Assembly (NCBI GenBank): GCA_038745855.1
Contig: JBCDLC010000005.1
Span: forward strand, 44,827 to 108,826
From: UBA5336 sp038745855
GTDB taxonomy: Bacteria > Pseudomonadota > Alphaproteobacteria > Caulobacterales > Hyphomonadaceae
DNA length: 64,000 nt
Direction: 5' to 3'
A program made the translations under genes and the position numbers. Every line of letters begins with the position of its first letter. The first letter of the stretch is position 1. The notes below the pieces were generated by a model. The model saw only the letters and a list, made by a program, of their open reading frames with translations, made no database searches and was not told where the DNA came from. Of the stretch, positions 1 to 7,184 are shown piece after piece.

Positions 1-65
1 GCCTGGAGAAACAACGCCAGCGACAGCGCGCCGGTTTCTCGAATTTGTCGAGGGGCGGGCGCCAT
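1..65 (-). CDS. Possible N-terminal fragment of an FtsK/SpoIIIE-like DNA translocase (runs off the left edge)
   Basis: On the minus strand an ATG at 65-63 opens a frame that stays open to the window edge and reads MAPAPRQIRETGALSLALFL. A basic stretch followed by a hydrophobic segment is how many alphaproteobacterial FtsK proteins begin, but only 21 residues are visible and the match rests on style, not on a domain. AAGG lies only three bases before the ATG, so the true start could be further upstream. From 66 to 298 I see no gene. It could be any membrane protein N-terminus or chance. Confidence 0.25.
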   Translation of the reverse strand, partial: MAPAPRQIRETGALSLALFLQ

Positions 66-298
66 CGCCTTTCTGGTAGTCTGCCTCTCTTTGGCCCTCG
101 TGCGAACGCGCTGGGAGAATTTGAGAAAAGCTGAGCGCGTTCGCTTTACCCCCGCTTAAATCGGCTTTGCTAACTCGTGGGCGTGGCAGAATCCCTTCCT
201 GCCATTTCGTGGGTCTTATGCGGCCATCCCCCCCGTGCCGCGATAACCCCAGGCGGTCGCTCCTTCTCCCCCTCAACGGAGCGGCCGCCGCCCGGGTT

Positions 299-1159
299 CT
301 ATTCTTCGGCAATCGACAGTCTTGACGCGTGCCCGCGCAGCATCTGGTTGAACTCTTCGATGCGCCACGACCTGTTTCGCAGAGCTTCGGCGATCTGCGC
401 GTTTTCCTGAACGGTGCTGAAGCGTTCGCCCTCGATGACCCCGTGTTCGAAGAGGGCCTTTGCCGCGCCGCCCGTGAAGAGGAAGGCGCTGTCCCACGAC
501 AGGCCAGCGGCCTTGGCGAGTTCGTTCGTGCAGTTGGAGCCGAGCGTGTTGTAGAACCTGGGACGCTTGGAAATTGCAGCGGTCCGCTCAACAAGCCGCT
601 CGAAATATCCCACCTTTTCCTCTGGCGGCAGGGTGAGCTTGTAGGCTTCGAGCGCATGTCCGAGCAGGCTGGCGCGGCGGGTCATGAGATCCCGCGGCTC
701 TGCCCAGACATAGACAAGCTCGTACTTGTTGAAGGCGCCGAGGACCGGGTTGTACCGCTCCCCTTCCGTTTTTCTGGCTTCGATCGTGAGCCCCAACATA
801 CCGCCCCCACCTTCGGCGATGGGGCCGAAGTCGAACACGACAAATGTATGCGCCATCAGGGGGAAGCCGGGATGGGGTTCGAGAATGAACCAGATGTCCT
901 GGAGATCCTCGATCCTGTAGGTGCCGCGCTGTTGGAACACCTCGAGGATGGCGATCCCGTCGCGGAGGGGCAGATACTGCCAGTCCCGGATCGGTGCGAT
1001 GGTGACCGTATCACCGTCGTCGTTCCAGGTGACGCTGGGGGTTGCGGCGAGGTGGTCGACCCAGTCCCGGTCGTGGGAAGGGGCTTTCATGAACACGGCG
1101 ATGACAAACATCGTAGCACCGGCGAGACCGCCCCCGACAATCCATCTCCAGAACTCCAT
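299..1159 (-). CDS. DUF4105 (Lnb N-terminal periplasmic domain) membrane-anchored protein
   Basis: A 286-residue protein. It has one N-terminal membrane anchor (about residues 5-24) and then a DUF4105 domain, placing the bulk in the periplasm. Visible family marks are His104 in MAHTF and Cys210 in GSNCTNELAK, a Cys/His pair like the one in NlpC/P60-type papain-fold enzymes. DUF4105 proteins are thought to be periplasmic or envelope hydrolases, but the substrate is unknown. The gene stands alone on the minus strand. Upstream (1190-1231) is a GC-rich imperfect hairpin of unknown role. The overlapping plus-strand frame is a GC-rich shadow. Family assignment is confident, function is not. Confidence 0.8.
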   Translation of the reverse strand: MEFWRWIVGGGLAGATMFVIAVFMKAPSHDRDWVDHLAATPSVTWNDDGDTVTIAPIRDWQYLPLRDGIAILEVFQQRGTYRIEDLQDIWFILEPHPGFPLMAHTFVVFDFGPIAEGGGGMLGLTIEARKTEGERYNPVLGAFNKYELVYVWAEPRDLMTRRASLLGHALEAYKLTLPPEEKVGYFERLVERTAAISKRPRFYNTLGSNCTNELAKAAGLSWDSAFLFTGGAAKALFEHGVIEGERFSTVQENAQIAEALRNRSWRIEEFNQMLRGHASRLSIAEE

Positions 1160-1332
1160 CCCTCACGCTAGACCGTTTTTGGCTCTGGCGGAAACGGCCG
1201 CCCCATTTTTTCCGCCTGGGGCCGTTTGGCTTTGGTGAGGGGCTCGTTTGCTTCTGAAGGGGGTGAGGTGGGTGGGGGGAGTCAGGGTGGAGACCAGCAT
1301 AGCCCGGCTTGTTCGGGCGGACGGGGCGTTAC

Positions 1333-1374
1333 GGCCAGCACATTTGGCCGGCCCGCGCGGGTGCGCGTCCGGTG
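1333..1374 (-). terminator. GC-rich hairpin downstream of the small ORF, copy 1
   Basis: A 42-bp GC-rich imperfect palindrome begins GGCCAGCACATTTGGCC and ends GCGCGTCCGGTG. It has outer CCGG/CCGG and inner GCGC/GCGC pairing, and lies 36 bp past the stop of the minus-strand ORF. The same hairpin with a changed loop sits at the same place in copy 2. There is no T-run, so it may be a transcript-end stem, a protein site or part of the element. Confidence 0.4.
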
Positions 1375-1410
1375 CTCTCGTGCTGCTATGCCGCCGTCTG
1401 GCGCCCCGTA

Positions 1411-1824
1411 TCAGGGCGCGGCGGACGGAACGGCGGTGATCGTGCGATCTCCGCTTGTCCGATTTGTCTTCTGCTTGCCCATCGCCATTGAATGCCGCGG
1501 CTGCCCAATGCGGCTTTCAAACCCAATCCGGCCAAACCCGGATGCACCTAACCCAAATGCATCCGAACGGTTCGCAGGCTCAGCCCAATGCGCCTGCGCC
1601 CGTGTATGGATCGGCTCGTCGGTCTTCGGCGGCTTTGTTCCGCCAATGATCGTGTTTTCTGACAAGCGGACGTCGGGGGCCCATTCCCGGTCTGGCCTGT
1701 CATCAAACGTCGCTCCTTCGGGCTGAGGATCACCCATAGCTTTCGCCACCGAACGGGCGCGGAGCCCGGCGGCGGAGATGGCTAGGGCTGTCGCCCAAAT
1801 CAAAAGGAGGATGAGAAAATCCAT
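1411..1824 (-). CDS. Small membrane-anchored hypothetical protein of the dispersed element, copy 1
   Basis: A 137-residue reading frame. It begins MDFLILLLIWATALAISAAG, a single membrane segment, followed by a polar, low-complexity tail with no domain I recognise. The N-terminal 20 residues closely match those of the 138-residue frame at 18722-19138, and the start codon region and upstream ~95 bp match too, which is the best argument that the start is real. The tails are unrelated, and much of the downstream frame may be neutral sequence that is simply open in GC-rich DNA. It lies between the DUF4105 gene and asd, in the opposite direction to asd. Function unknown. Confidence 0.4.
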   Translation of the reverse strand: MDFLILLLIWATALAISAAGLRARSVAKAMGDPQPEGATFDDRPDREWAPDVRLSENTIIGGTKPPKTDEPIHTRAQAHWAEPANRSDAFGLGASGFGRIGFESRIGQPRHSMAMGKQKTNRTSGDRTITAVPSAAP

Positions 1825-2029
1825 AGGCGCAGAATACCACTGGATTGGGGGGTGAGGATTAGTTGGGCCGAATTATTTTTAGTGCGTTGTAATAATGTGG
1901 TTTTATAAGGGTTGAGGTGTTGGATAAGTCGGTCTCTTCGGCATGGCCTTCCCATGCGTGCGGACTTGTCAGGACCGGCATTGCCCCATAGGCAGTCGGC
2001 CCACCCCATTGACCAAGCGGGAGAAAGTC

Positions 2030-3055
2030 ATGGCGTTGCGCGTCGCCGTTGTTGGTGCCACCGGGAATGTGGGCAAGGAACTGCTCGCCATCCTGGATGA
2101 GCGCGATTTTCCGGCCGATGCCGTGATCCCGTTGGCGTCGAGGCGTTCGGTAGGACGGCAGGTCAGCCTGGGTGACAGGACGCTGACTTGCCAGGCGCTC
2201 GATGATTTTGATTTCTCAGGCGCCGATCTGGTTTTGATGTCGGCGGGCGGTTCGGTGTCGAAGGAATGGGCGCCCAGGATCGCTGCCGCTGGGGCGATCG
2301 TCATCGACAATTCTTCGGCCTGGCGGAAGGATGACGACGTCCCCCTGATCATTCCCGAGGTGAACGCTGATGCGGTGATGGGATACACGGCCAAGAATAT
2401 CATCGCCAACCCGAACTGCTCGACCGCTCAATTGCTCGTGGCGCTCAAACCGCTGCACGATGCCGCGCGCATCAAGCGCGTGATCGTTGACACCTACCAA
2501 TCGGTCTCGGGCACGGGGAAAGAGGCCATGGATGAGCTCTGGAACCAGACCAAGGGCCGGTTTGTGAACGATCCGGTCGAGCCCATGGTCTATCCCAAAC
2601 AGATTGCTTTCAACGTCATCCCCCATGGCGGGGACTTTCTGGAAAATGGCTATACGACGGAAGAGCAGAAGATCATTGATGAGACCCACAAGATCCTCGA
2701 TCCGGATATCGCGGTGAGTGCCACCAGCGTCCGTGTGCCGGTTTTTGTGGGCCACTCGGAAGCGGTGCATGTGGAGTTCCATGACGGAATCACCCCCGGT
2801 TCGGCCCGTAAACTGTTGCGTGAAGCGCCTGGCGTCATGTTGGTCGATGACCCGCGCGAGGAGCGCTATGTGACGCCGGTGGAATGTGTTGGCGAATGGG
2901 CGACGTTTGTCTCTCGCGTGCGCCGCGATCCGACGGTGGAGAACGGCCTCGCGTTATGGGTGGTCTCCGACAATCTCCGGAAGGGGGCGGCGCTGAATGC
3001 CATCCAGATTGCAGAAACGCTGATCGAACGGGGCGTTCTGAAGCCGGGATCGTGA
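2030..3055 (+). CDS. asd: Aspartate-semialdehyde dehydrogenase
   Basis: A 341-residue cytosolic enzyme. It reduces aspartyl-4-phosphate to aspartate-semialdehyde with NADPH, at the branch point for lysine/diaminopimelate, threonine and methionine. The Rossmann motif GATGNVG is at residues 9-15, the catalytic Cys130 lies in NPNCST, and the YQSVSGTG and VGHSEAVHVEF blocks of the family follow. I chose ATG 2030 over an upstream in-frame start at 1943 because GCGGGAGAAA precedes it and the Rossmann strand begins at once. No lysC or other amino-acid gene adjoins. The promoter probably lies in the AT-rich DNA at 1855-1930, which also belongs to the dispersed element. Confidence 0.97.
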   Translation: MALRVAVVGATGNVGKELLAILDERDFPADAVIPLASRRSVGRQVSLGDRTLTCQALDDFDFSGADLVLMSAGGSVSKEWAPRIAAAGAIVIDNSSAWRKDDDVPLIIPEVNADAVMGYTAKNIIANPNCSTAQLLVALKPLHDAARIKRVIVDTYQSVSGTGKEAMDELWNQTKGRFVNDPVEPMVYPKQIAFNVIPHGGDFLENGYTTEEQKIIDETHKILDPDIAVSATSVRVPVFVGHSEAVHVEFHDGITPGSARKLLREAPGVMLVDDPREERYVTPVECVGEWATFVSRVRRDPTVENGLALWVVSDNLRKGAALNAIQIAETLIERGVLKPGS

Positions 3056-3124
3056 GTCCTCGTTTCTGAACCAGGGCACAGGAAGCGGGTGGCGTGCGGG
3101 CGGCATCGCCCCTAGGGCTCTAGG

Positions 3125-4021
3125 ATGACCACCGATATCCGCAACGGCTTCCTGGCGGCGCTCGCAGCCTATCTGATCTGGGGCCTGTTGCCGCTCTACT
3201 TCAAATGGCTTGGCCATATCGCACCGGCGGACATGTTGGCCCAGCGGATCCTTTGGAGCGTGCCCACGGGCATCCTGTTGCTGAGCGTTGCGCGTCGCTG
3301 GTCTGACTTCAAAGGGGCGCTCCAGCCGCGGCACCTGCGTTGGCTGCTCCTGTCCGGCCTGTTTATCGGCGGCAACTGGTTTCTTTATATCTGGGCCGTG
3401 GGGCAGGGCCGGGTGATGGAGGCCAGCCTCGGCTATTACCTCAATCCACTGGTGAACGTGGCGCTGGGGTCGATCTTCTTGTCTGAAAGCCTGCGCCGCG
3501 CCCAATGGGTTGCCGTCGGCCTTGCGTGTGGGGGCGTCGCCATCATGGCGCAGGCGCTTGGCCAGTTGCCTTGGGTGTCGCTGGTGCTGTGCTTCAGCTT
3601 TTCGTTCTACGGGCTGATCCGGAAGCAGGTTCCCGTCGATGGCCGGGCGGGGTTCCTGGTGGAGGCGGCTGTGCTGTTGCCTTTAGCGATGGGATGGACC
3701 GTCTTCCAACTCTCGCAGCCGGGGACGGCGCCATTCGGTGACGGGGGATGGAATGTGTTGGCATTGGCGATTTCAGGCCCGCTGACGGCGGTGCCGCTGA
3801 TCCTGTTCGCCGTGGCCGCCAAACGGCTGATGCTCGCAACGATCGGCATGATGCAATACATCGCGCCGACCCTGCAGTTCCTGGTTGCGATCCTTTACGG
3901 CGAGGCGTTCTCGATGACCCATGCCCTGGCCTTCACCTTTATCTGGAGCGCCCTTATTTTGTTCACGATAGACGGTATTCTGGGCAACCGTCGTGCACAG
4001 CAACCGCCGCGGGCGGCATAG
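3125..4021 (+). CDS. rarD: RarD-type EamA/DMT family transporter
   Basis: A 298-residue inner-membrane protein. About ten hydrophobic segments form two EamA halves. The opening (YLIWGLLPLYFKWL), the segment GNWFLYIWAVGQGRVMEASL and GYYLNPL are typical of the RarD branch, named for chloramphenicol sensitivity in Pseudomonas. The natural substrate of RarD proteins is not established. The gene starts 69 bp after asd in the same direction and could be co-transcribed with it. Confidence 0.9.
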   Translation: MTTDIRNGFLAALAAYLIWGLLPLYFKWLGHIAPADMLAQRILWSVPTGILLLSVARRWSDFKGALQPRHLRWLLLSGLFIGGNWFLYIWAVGQGRVMEASLGYYLNPLVNVALGSIFLSESLRRAQWVAVGLACGGVAIMAQALGQLPWVSLVLCFSFSFYGLIRKQVPVDGRAGFLVEAAVLLPLAMGWTVFQLSQPGTAPFGDGGWNVLALAISGPLTAVPLILFAVAAKRLMLATIGMMQYIAPTLQFLVAILYGEAFSMTHALAFTFIWSALILFTIDGILGNRRAQQPPRAA

Positions 4022-4055
4022 AATTCTCATGACAGCCGAAGCTGGGCAAAGAAAA

Positions 4056-4080
4056 CCCGGTCAGCGAGGGCTTGACCGGG
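4056..4080 (-). terminator. Rho-independent-type hairpin with its T-run on the minus strand
   Basis: CCCGGTCA (4056-4063) and TGACCGGG (4073-4080) form a perfect 8-bp stem with a 9-nt loop. The plus strand has A-rich AAAGAAAA just before it and no T-run after it, so the terminator geometry is on the minus strand. No minus-strand gene lies nearby that would need it. On the plus strand it could still protect the rarD transcript end. Confidence 0.5.
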
Positions 4081-4111
4081 CGAGAGACTTTACGATGGAG
4101 AGTTTGCACTC

Positions 4112-4855
4112 GTGGAGAAGCTAGCAACAACCGTACCAATGACGGATCTTGCGCGGATTCACTACGCAATCGGCGATATCCATGGTGAAGCGGCGCGGCT
4201 GACCAAACTGCATGGTCTCATCTTCGAGCACCACCTGGCCTTCCATGCCGACCAGCCGGCCGTGCTTGTCCACCTGGGCGATTATGTTGACCGTGGGCCC
4301 GATAGCCGGGGTGTGATCGAGCGGTTGCGGACGCTGGAACGGGCCGCTGCGGGGAACCCCAAACTCGATATTATCTGCTTGCGGGGCAACCATGAGCAGA
4401 TGATGATCGACGCGCTGGACGGCGGCGCCATGGCAGAGGCGCTTTGGGCGCGCAATGGCGGCACGGCAACGCTTGCCAGTTATGAAACCGATCCGATCCC
4501 GGGCCTTCTGTACAAACACCACATGTGGCTCAAGGCGCGGCCTTTCCGCCACTGGGACGAGGCCGACCAACTGGTGTTCGTGCATGCCGGGGTCGACGGG
4601 GCGTTCTTTCCCGATGAGAAGCGCGAGACCTACATGTGGACGCGCGCGGAAACGTTTTTCGACACCCAGCGCTGGACCTCGCCAACGCTCCAAGGACACA
4701 CGGTGATCCACGGTCACACACCAACGGACGATAACCGCCCGTTCGTCTCGCTGGATGGACGGCGGATCAATGTGGATACCGGGGTCTGCTTTGGCGGGAG
4801 CTTGACGGCTGCTGTGATTGCGCCCGGGGAGGACGTTCGCTTTCTGTCGGTCTGA
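4112..4855 (+). CDS. Calcineurin-like metallophosphoesterase (serine/threonine phosphatase type)
   Basis: About 247 residues. All metal-binding blocks of the PPP-like family are present: GDIHG, GDYVDRGPDS, RGNHEQM and HGHTP. The enzyme should be a cytosolic two-metal phosphatase, as in bacterial PrpA/PrpB or diadenosine-tetraphosphatase relatives. Substrate cannot be told apart by eye. Two starts are possible: GTG at 4112, with GGAG 12 bases upstream, or ATG at 4139, which has no good ribosome-binding site but starts close to the conserved domain. Single gene with a 102-bp gap to the next coding start. Confidence 0.9.
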   Translation: MEKLATTVPMTDLARIHYAIGDIHGEAARLTKLHGLIFEHHLAFHADQPAVLVHLGDYVDRGPDSRGVIERLRTLERAAAGNPKLDIICLRGNHEQMMIDALDGGAMAEALWARNGGTATLASYETDPIPGLLYKHHMWLKARPFRHWDEADQLVFVHAGVDGAFFPDEKRETYMWTRAETFFDTQRWTSPTLQGHTVIHGHTPTDDNRPFVSLDGRRINVDTGVCFGGSLTAAVIAPGEDVRFLSV

Positions 4856-4957
4856 CCGCGCGGGTCCCTCGAAACCGGGCCGCCTTAACAGTTCTACTGT
4901 GACGGGGCGCTCAAAGCCTGTACGCTCCCTGCAACGAAAGTGAGAGGGAGGAATGTT

Positions 4958-5788
4958 GTGGGACAGTTGGATGGAAAGGTTGCGATTATCACGGGTGCTG
5001 CCAGCGGGATTGGGCGGGCGACGGCCGAAGCCATGGCACGCGAGGGAGCGGCCGTCATGGTCACCGATCTCGATGGTGAGGGCGCTGCCCGCTGCGCGGA
5101 CGCGATAAAGGAGACGGGTGCGCGTGCGATCCACGCCCAGCAGGACGTCACCGATGAGGGCCGTTGGGATGTGGTGGTGGCCCAGACCACCGAAGCGTTC
5201 GGCGGGCTTACGACACTTGTGAACAACGCGGGCGTAGCGATTGGGGGCGCTTTGGTGGATTTCAGCCTTGACGATTGGCGCCGCCAGATCGCGATCAATC
5301 TCGATAGCGTGTTTCTGGGCACGCGGGCGGGTGTGCGGGCCATGCGGGAAACGGGGGGTGCCGGGTCCGTCGTCAATATTTCCTCGGTGGCCGGCCTCAG
5401 GGGCGCGAGTGGAATGGGCGCCTACTGCGCGTCGAAGGGCGGCGTGCGCCTCTTTTCGAAAGCGGTCGCCGTGGAGTGTGCCCAGAACGGCGACAATATC
5501 CGGGTCAACTCCGTGCATCCCGGCATTATCGAAACACCGCTCTGGGGTAAGGAGATTGCGCGGGTCATCGAAGCAGCGCCCGATCCCGAAGCCATGCGTG
5601 CGGGCCTCTTCACCGAAGGGGGGAACGCCATCAACACGGCCGCCTTGGGCGCATCGGTATCCCCAATGGCGCGACCGGGCACAGCCCAGGAGGTTGCCGA
5701 CATCATCGTTTTCCTCGCCAGCGATGCCAGCAGCTATTGCACCGGCCAGGAGTTCGTTGTCGATGGCGGCATGACGGCGAGCAGCTGA
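4958..5788 (+). CDS. Short-chain dehydrogenase/reductase (SDR)
   Basis: About 276 residues, classical SDR. The cofactor motif is TGAASGIG with Asp after the second strand (VTDLDG), which favours NAD(H). NNAG, the catalytic Ser of NISSVAG and the YCASK block follow, and the protein ends near FVVDGGMTA. I chose GTG 4958 because AGGGAGGA sits 6-14 bases upstream and the fold begins directly after; GTG 4940 would add six residues. The substrate, probably a hydroxy- or keto-compound, cannot be assigned, and no pathway genes adjoin. Confidence 0.93.
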   Translation: MGQLDGKVAIITGAASGIGRATAEAMAREGAAVMVTDLDGEGAARCADAIKETGARAIHAQQDVTDEGRWDVVVAQTTEAFGGLTTLVNNAGVAIGGALVDFSLDDWRRQIAINLDSVFLGTRAGVRAMRETGGAGSVVNISSVAGLRGASGMGAYCASKGGVRLFSKAVAVECAQNGDNIRVNSVHPGIIETPLWGKEIARVIEAAPDPEAMRAGLFTEGGNAINTAALGASVSPMARPGTAQEVADIIVFLASDASSYCTGQEFVVDGGMTASS

Positions 5789-5898
5789 GCGGTTCGGCTG
5801 ACCAGGTACGCGTGTGCCTGCGCATGCAACGGCCTGTATCAATTTGTGTGCGGCCCCTCTAGCGTTTGGCCAAACACGCGAAGGGGAGGAAGGCGCCC

Positions 5899-7182
5899 AT
5901 GGATTGGGGCTGGGACAATCTGCGCGCCCTGGGTGGTCTTGGTTTGATCATTGCCCTGGCCTGGGGTGTCTCCGAAGACCGGTCGCGGTTTCCCTGGCGT
6001 ATTGCGCTGGGCGCCGTGACGCTGCAGTTTGCCTTCGCGCTTCTCCTGTTCGGGGTGCCCCTCGTCCGGGATCTTCTGTTCAGGGCGAACGTGATTGTCG
6101 ACGCGCTCGAGGATGCAACCCGCGCCGGCACCGGGTTCGTCTTCGGCTATATCGGCAACAATGAAGCCGCCAGCGCGATCATGGCGGGGGACGCGCCACC
6201 GCTCTTCTTCTTCCAGATCTTGCCGATTGTGATCGTCGTTGCGGCCCTCTCTGCCATGCTGTGGCATTGGCGTATCCTGAGATGGGTGACGAAGGGCTTT
6301 GCGCTGGTATTCCGGCGCGGCATGGGGCTCGGCGGGGCAACCTCGCTTGCGGTGTCGGCCAATGTCTTCATGGGCATGACCGAGGCACCGGTGCTGGTGA
6401 AGCCTTACTTGAAAGGCATGACCCGGTCCGAGCTGTTCATCCTCATGACGACGGGCTTTGCAACCATCGCCGGTAGCGTTCTCATCATTTATGTTTCGTT
6501 TCTCGAAGAGGCCGGCGTCAGCTTCAATCCGCTCGCACAGCTTCTCACAGCATCGATCATGGCAGCGCCGGCTTCAGTGGCCCTCGCGCTGATCATGGTG
6601 CCGGAAACGACCGCCAAGACCGATCGCGCTCACGAGCCCGATTTCGAATACCAATCCACGATGGATGCTTTCGCCACCGGGGCCGCCGATGGGCTGAAAA
6701 TCGTTTTGAACATCGCGACAATGTTGATTGCAGCCCTCGCCCTTCTGTTTCTGGCGAACGGCATCCTGGGCACACTTCCGGAGATCGCAGGCGCCCCCCT
6801 TTCGATCGAGCGCGTACTGGGCTGGATCTTCCTTCCGCTGATGTACATGATCGGCGTGCCCTGGGAGGAAGCGGCCAAGGCGGGCTCCCTGATGGGCGTG
6901 AAGACCGTGCTCACCGAATTTGTCGCTTTCCTGCAACTGGCCGCCATACCCCCTGAAGCCTTTTCCGAGCGCAGCCGTATCATCACCACCCATGCCATTT
7001 GCGGGTTTGCCAATTTCGGTTCCATGGGCATCCTCATTGGCGGCTTAACGATTATTGAACCCGAACGGCGGGAGACATTTCTCTCTTTGGCGTGGAAGAC
7101 CCTGCTTGCCGGAACGCTGGCGACATGCATGTCAGGCGCTGTGGTGGGGGCATTGCCCGTCGGGCTGTTCCTCGGGAGTTGA
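5899..7182 (+). CDS. nupC: Concentrative nucleoside transporter (NupC/CNT family)
   Basis: About 427 residues with many membrane segments. It is an inner-membrane Na+- or H+-coupled importer of nucleosides. Family marks are the internal GMTEAPVLVKPYL, the FATIAGSVL block and, near the end, THAICGFANFGSMGILIGG. ATG 5899 is preceded by AGGAAGG and starts just before the first hydrophobic segment, and I prefer it to an in-frame start at 5866. The next gene, a TonB-dependent receptor, starts two bases after the stop, so the two should form one uptake unit. Confidence 0.94.
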   Translation: MDWGWDNLRALGGLGLIIALAWGVSEDRSRFPWRIALGAVTLQFAFALLLFGVPLVRDLLFRANVIVDALEDATRAGTGFVFGYIGNNEAASAIMAGDAPPLFFFQILPIVIVVAALSAMLWHWRILRWVTKGFALVFRRGMGLGGATSLAVSANVFMGMTEAPVLVKPYLKGMTRSELFILMTTGFATIAGSVLIIYVSFLEEAGVSFNPLAQLLTASIMAAPASVALALIMVPETTAKTDRAHEPDFEYQSTMDAFATGAADGLKIVLNIATMLIAALALLFLANGILGTLPEIAGAPLSIERVLGWIFLPLMYMIGVPWEEAAKAGSLMGVKTVLTEFVAFLQLAAIPPEAFSERSRIITTHAICGFANFGSMGILIGGLTIIEPERRETFLSLAWKTLLAGTLATCMSGAVVGALPVGLFLGS

Positions 7183-7184
7183 GT

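Larger units (their letters stand above)
1333..1932 (-). repeat. Dispersed ~600-bp element, copy 1 (conserved ends, variable middle)
   Basis: The partner copy is at 18643-19246. Both copies, read on the minus strand, contain GTTGGATAAGT about 95 bp before the ATG, a shared AT-rich upstream stretch, a small ORF starting MDF/MDL with a similar membrane anchor, and a near-identical 42-bp hairpin downstream of the ORF. Copies are 600 and 604 bp and encode 137 and 138 residues, yet the middle ~350 bp shows no alignment by eye. No transposase or terminal inverted repeat is visible. Confidence 0.6.

Noticed and set aside
329..1171. A 280-codon plus-strand frame opposite the DUF4105 gene
   Set aside because: The minus strand shows a membrane anchor and the DUF4105 Cys/His motifs; the plus frame shows none.
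4121..5842. A 573-codon open frame on the minus strand
   Set aside because: It lies opposite two clear genes (phosphatase, SDR) and has a His/Arg/Pro-rich composition typical of antisense frames in GC-rich DNA.
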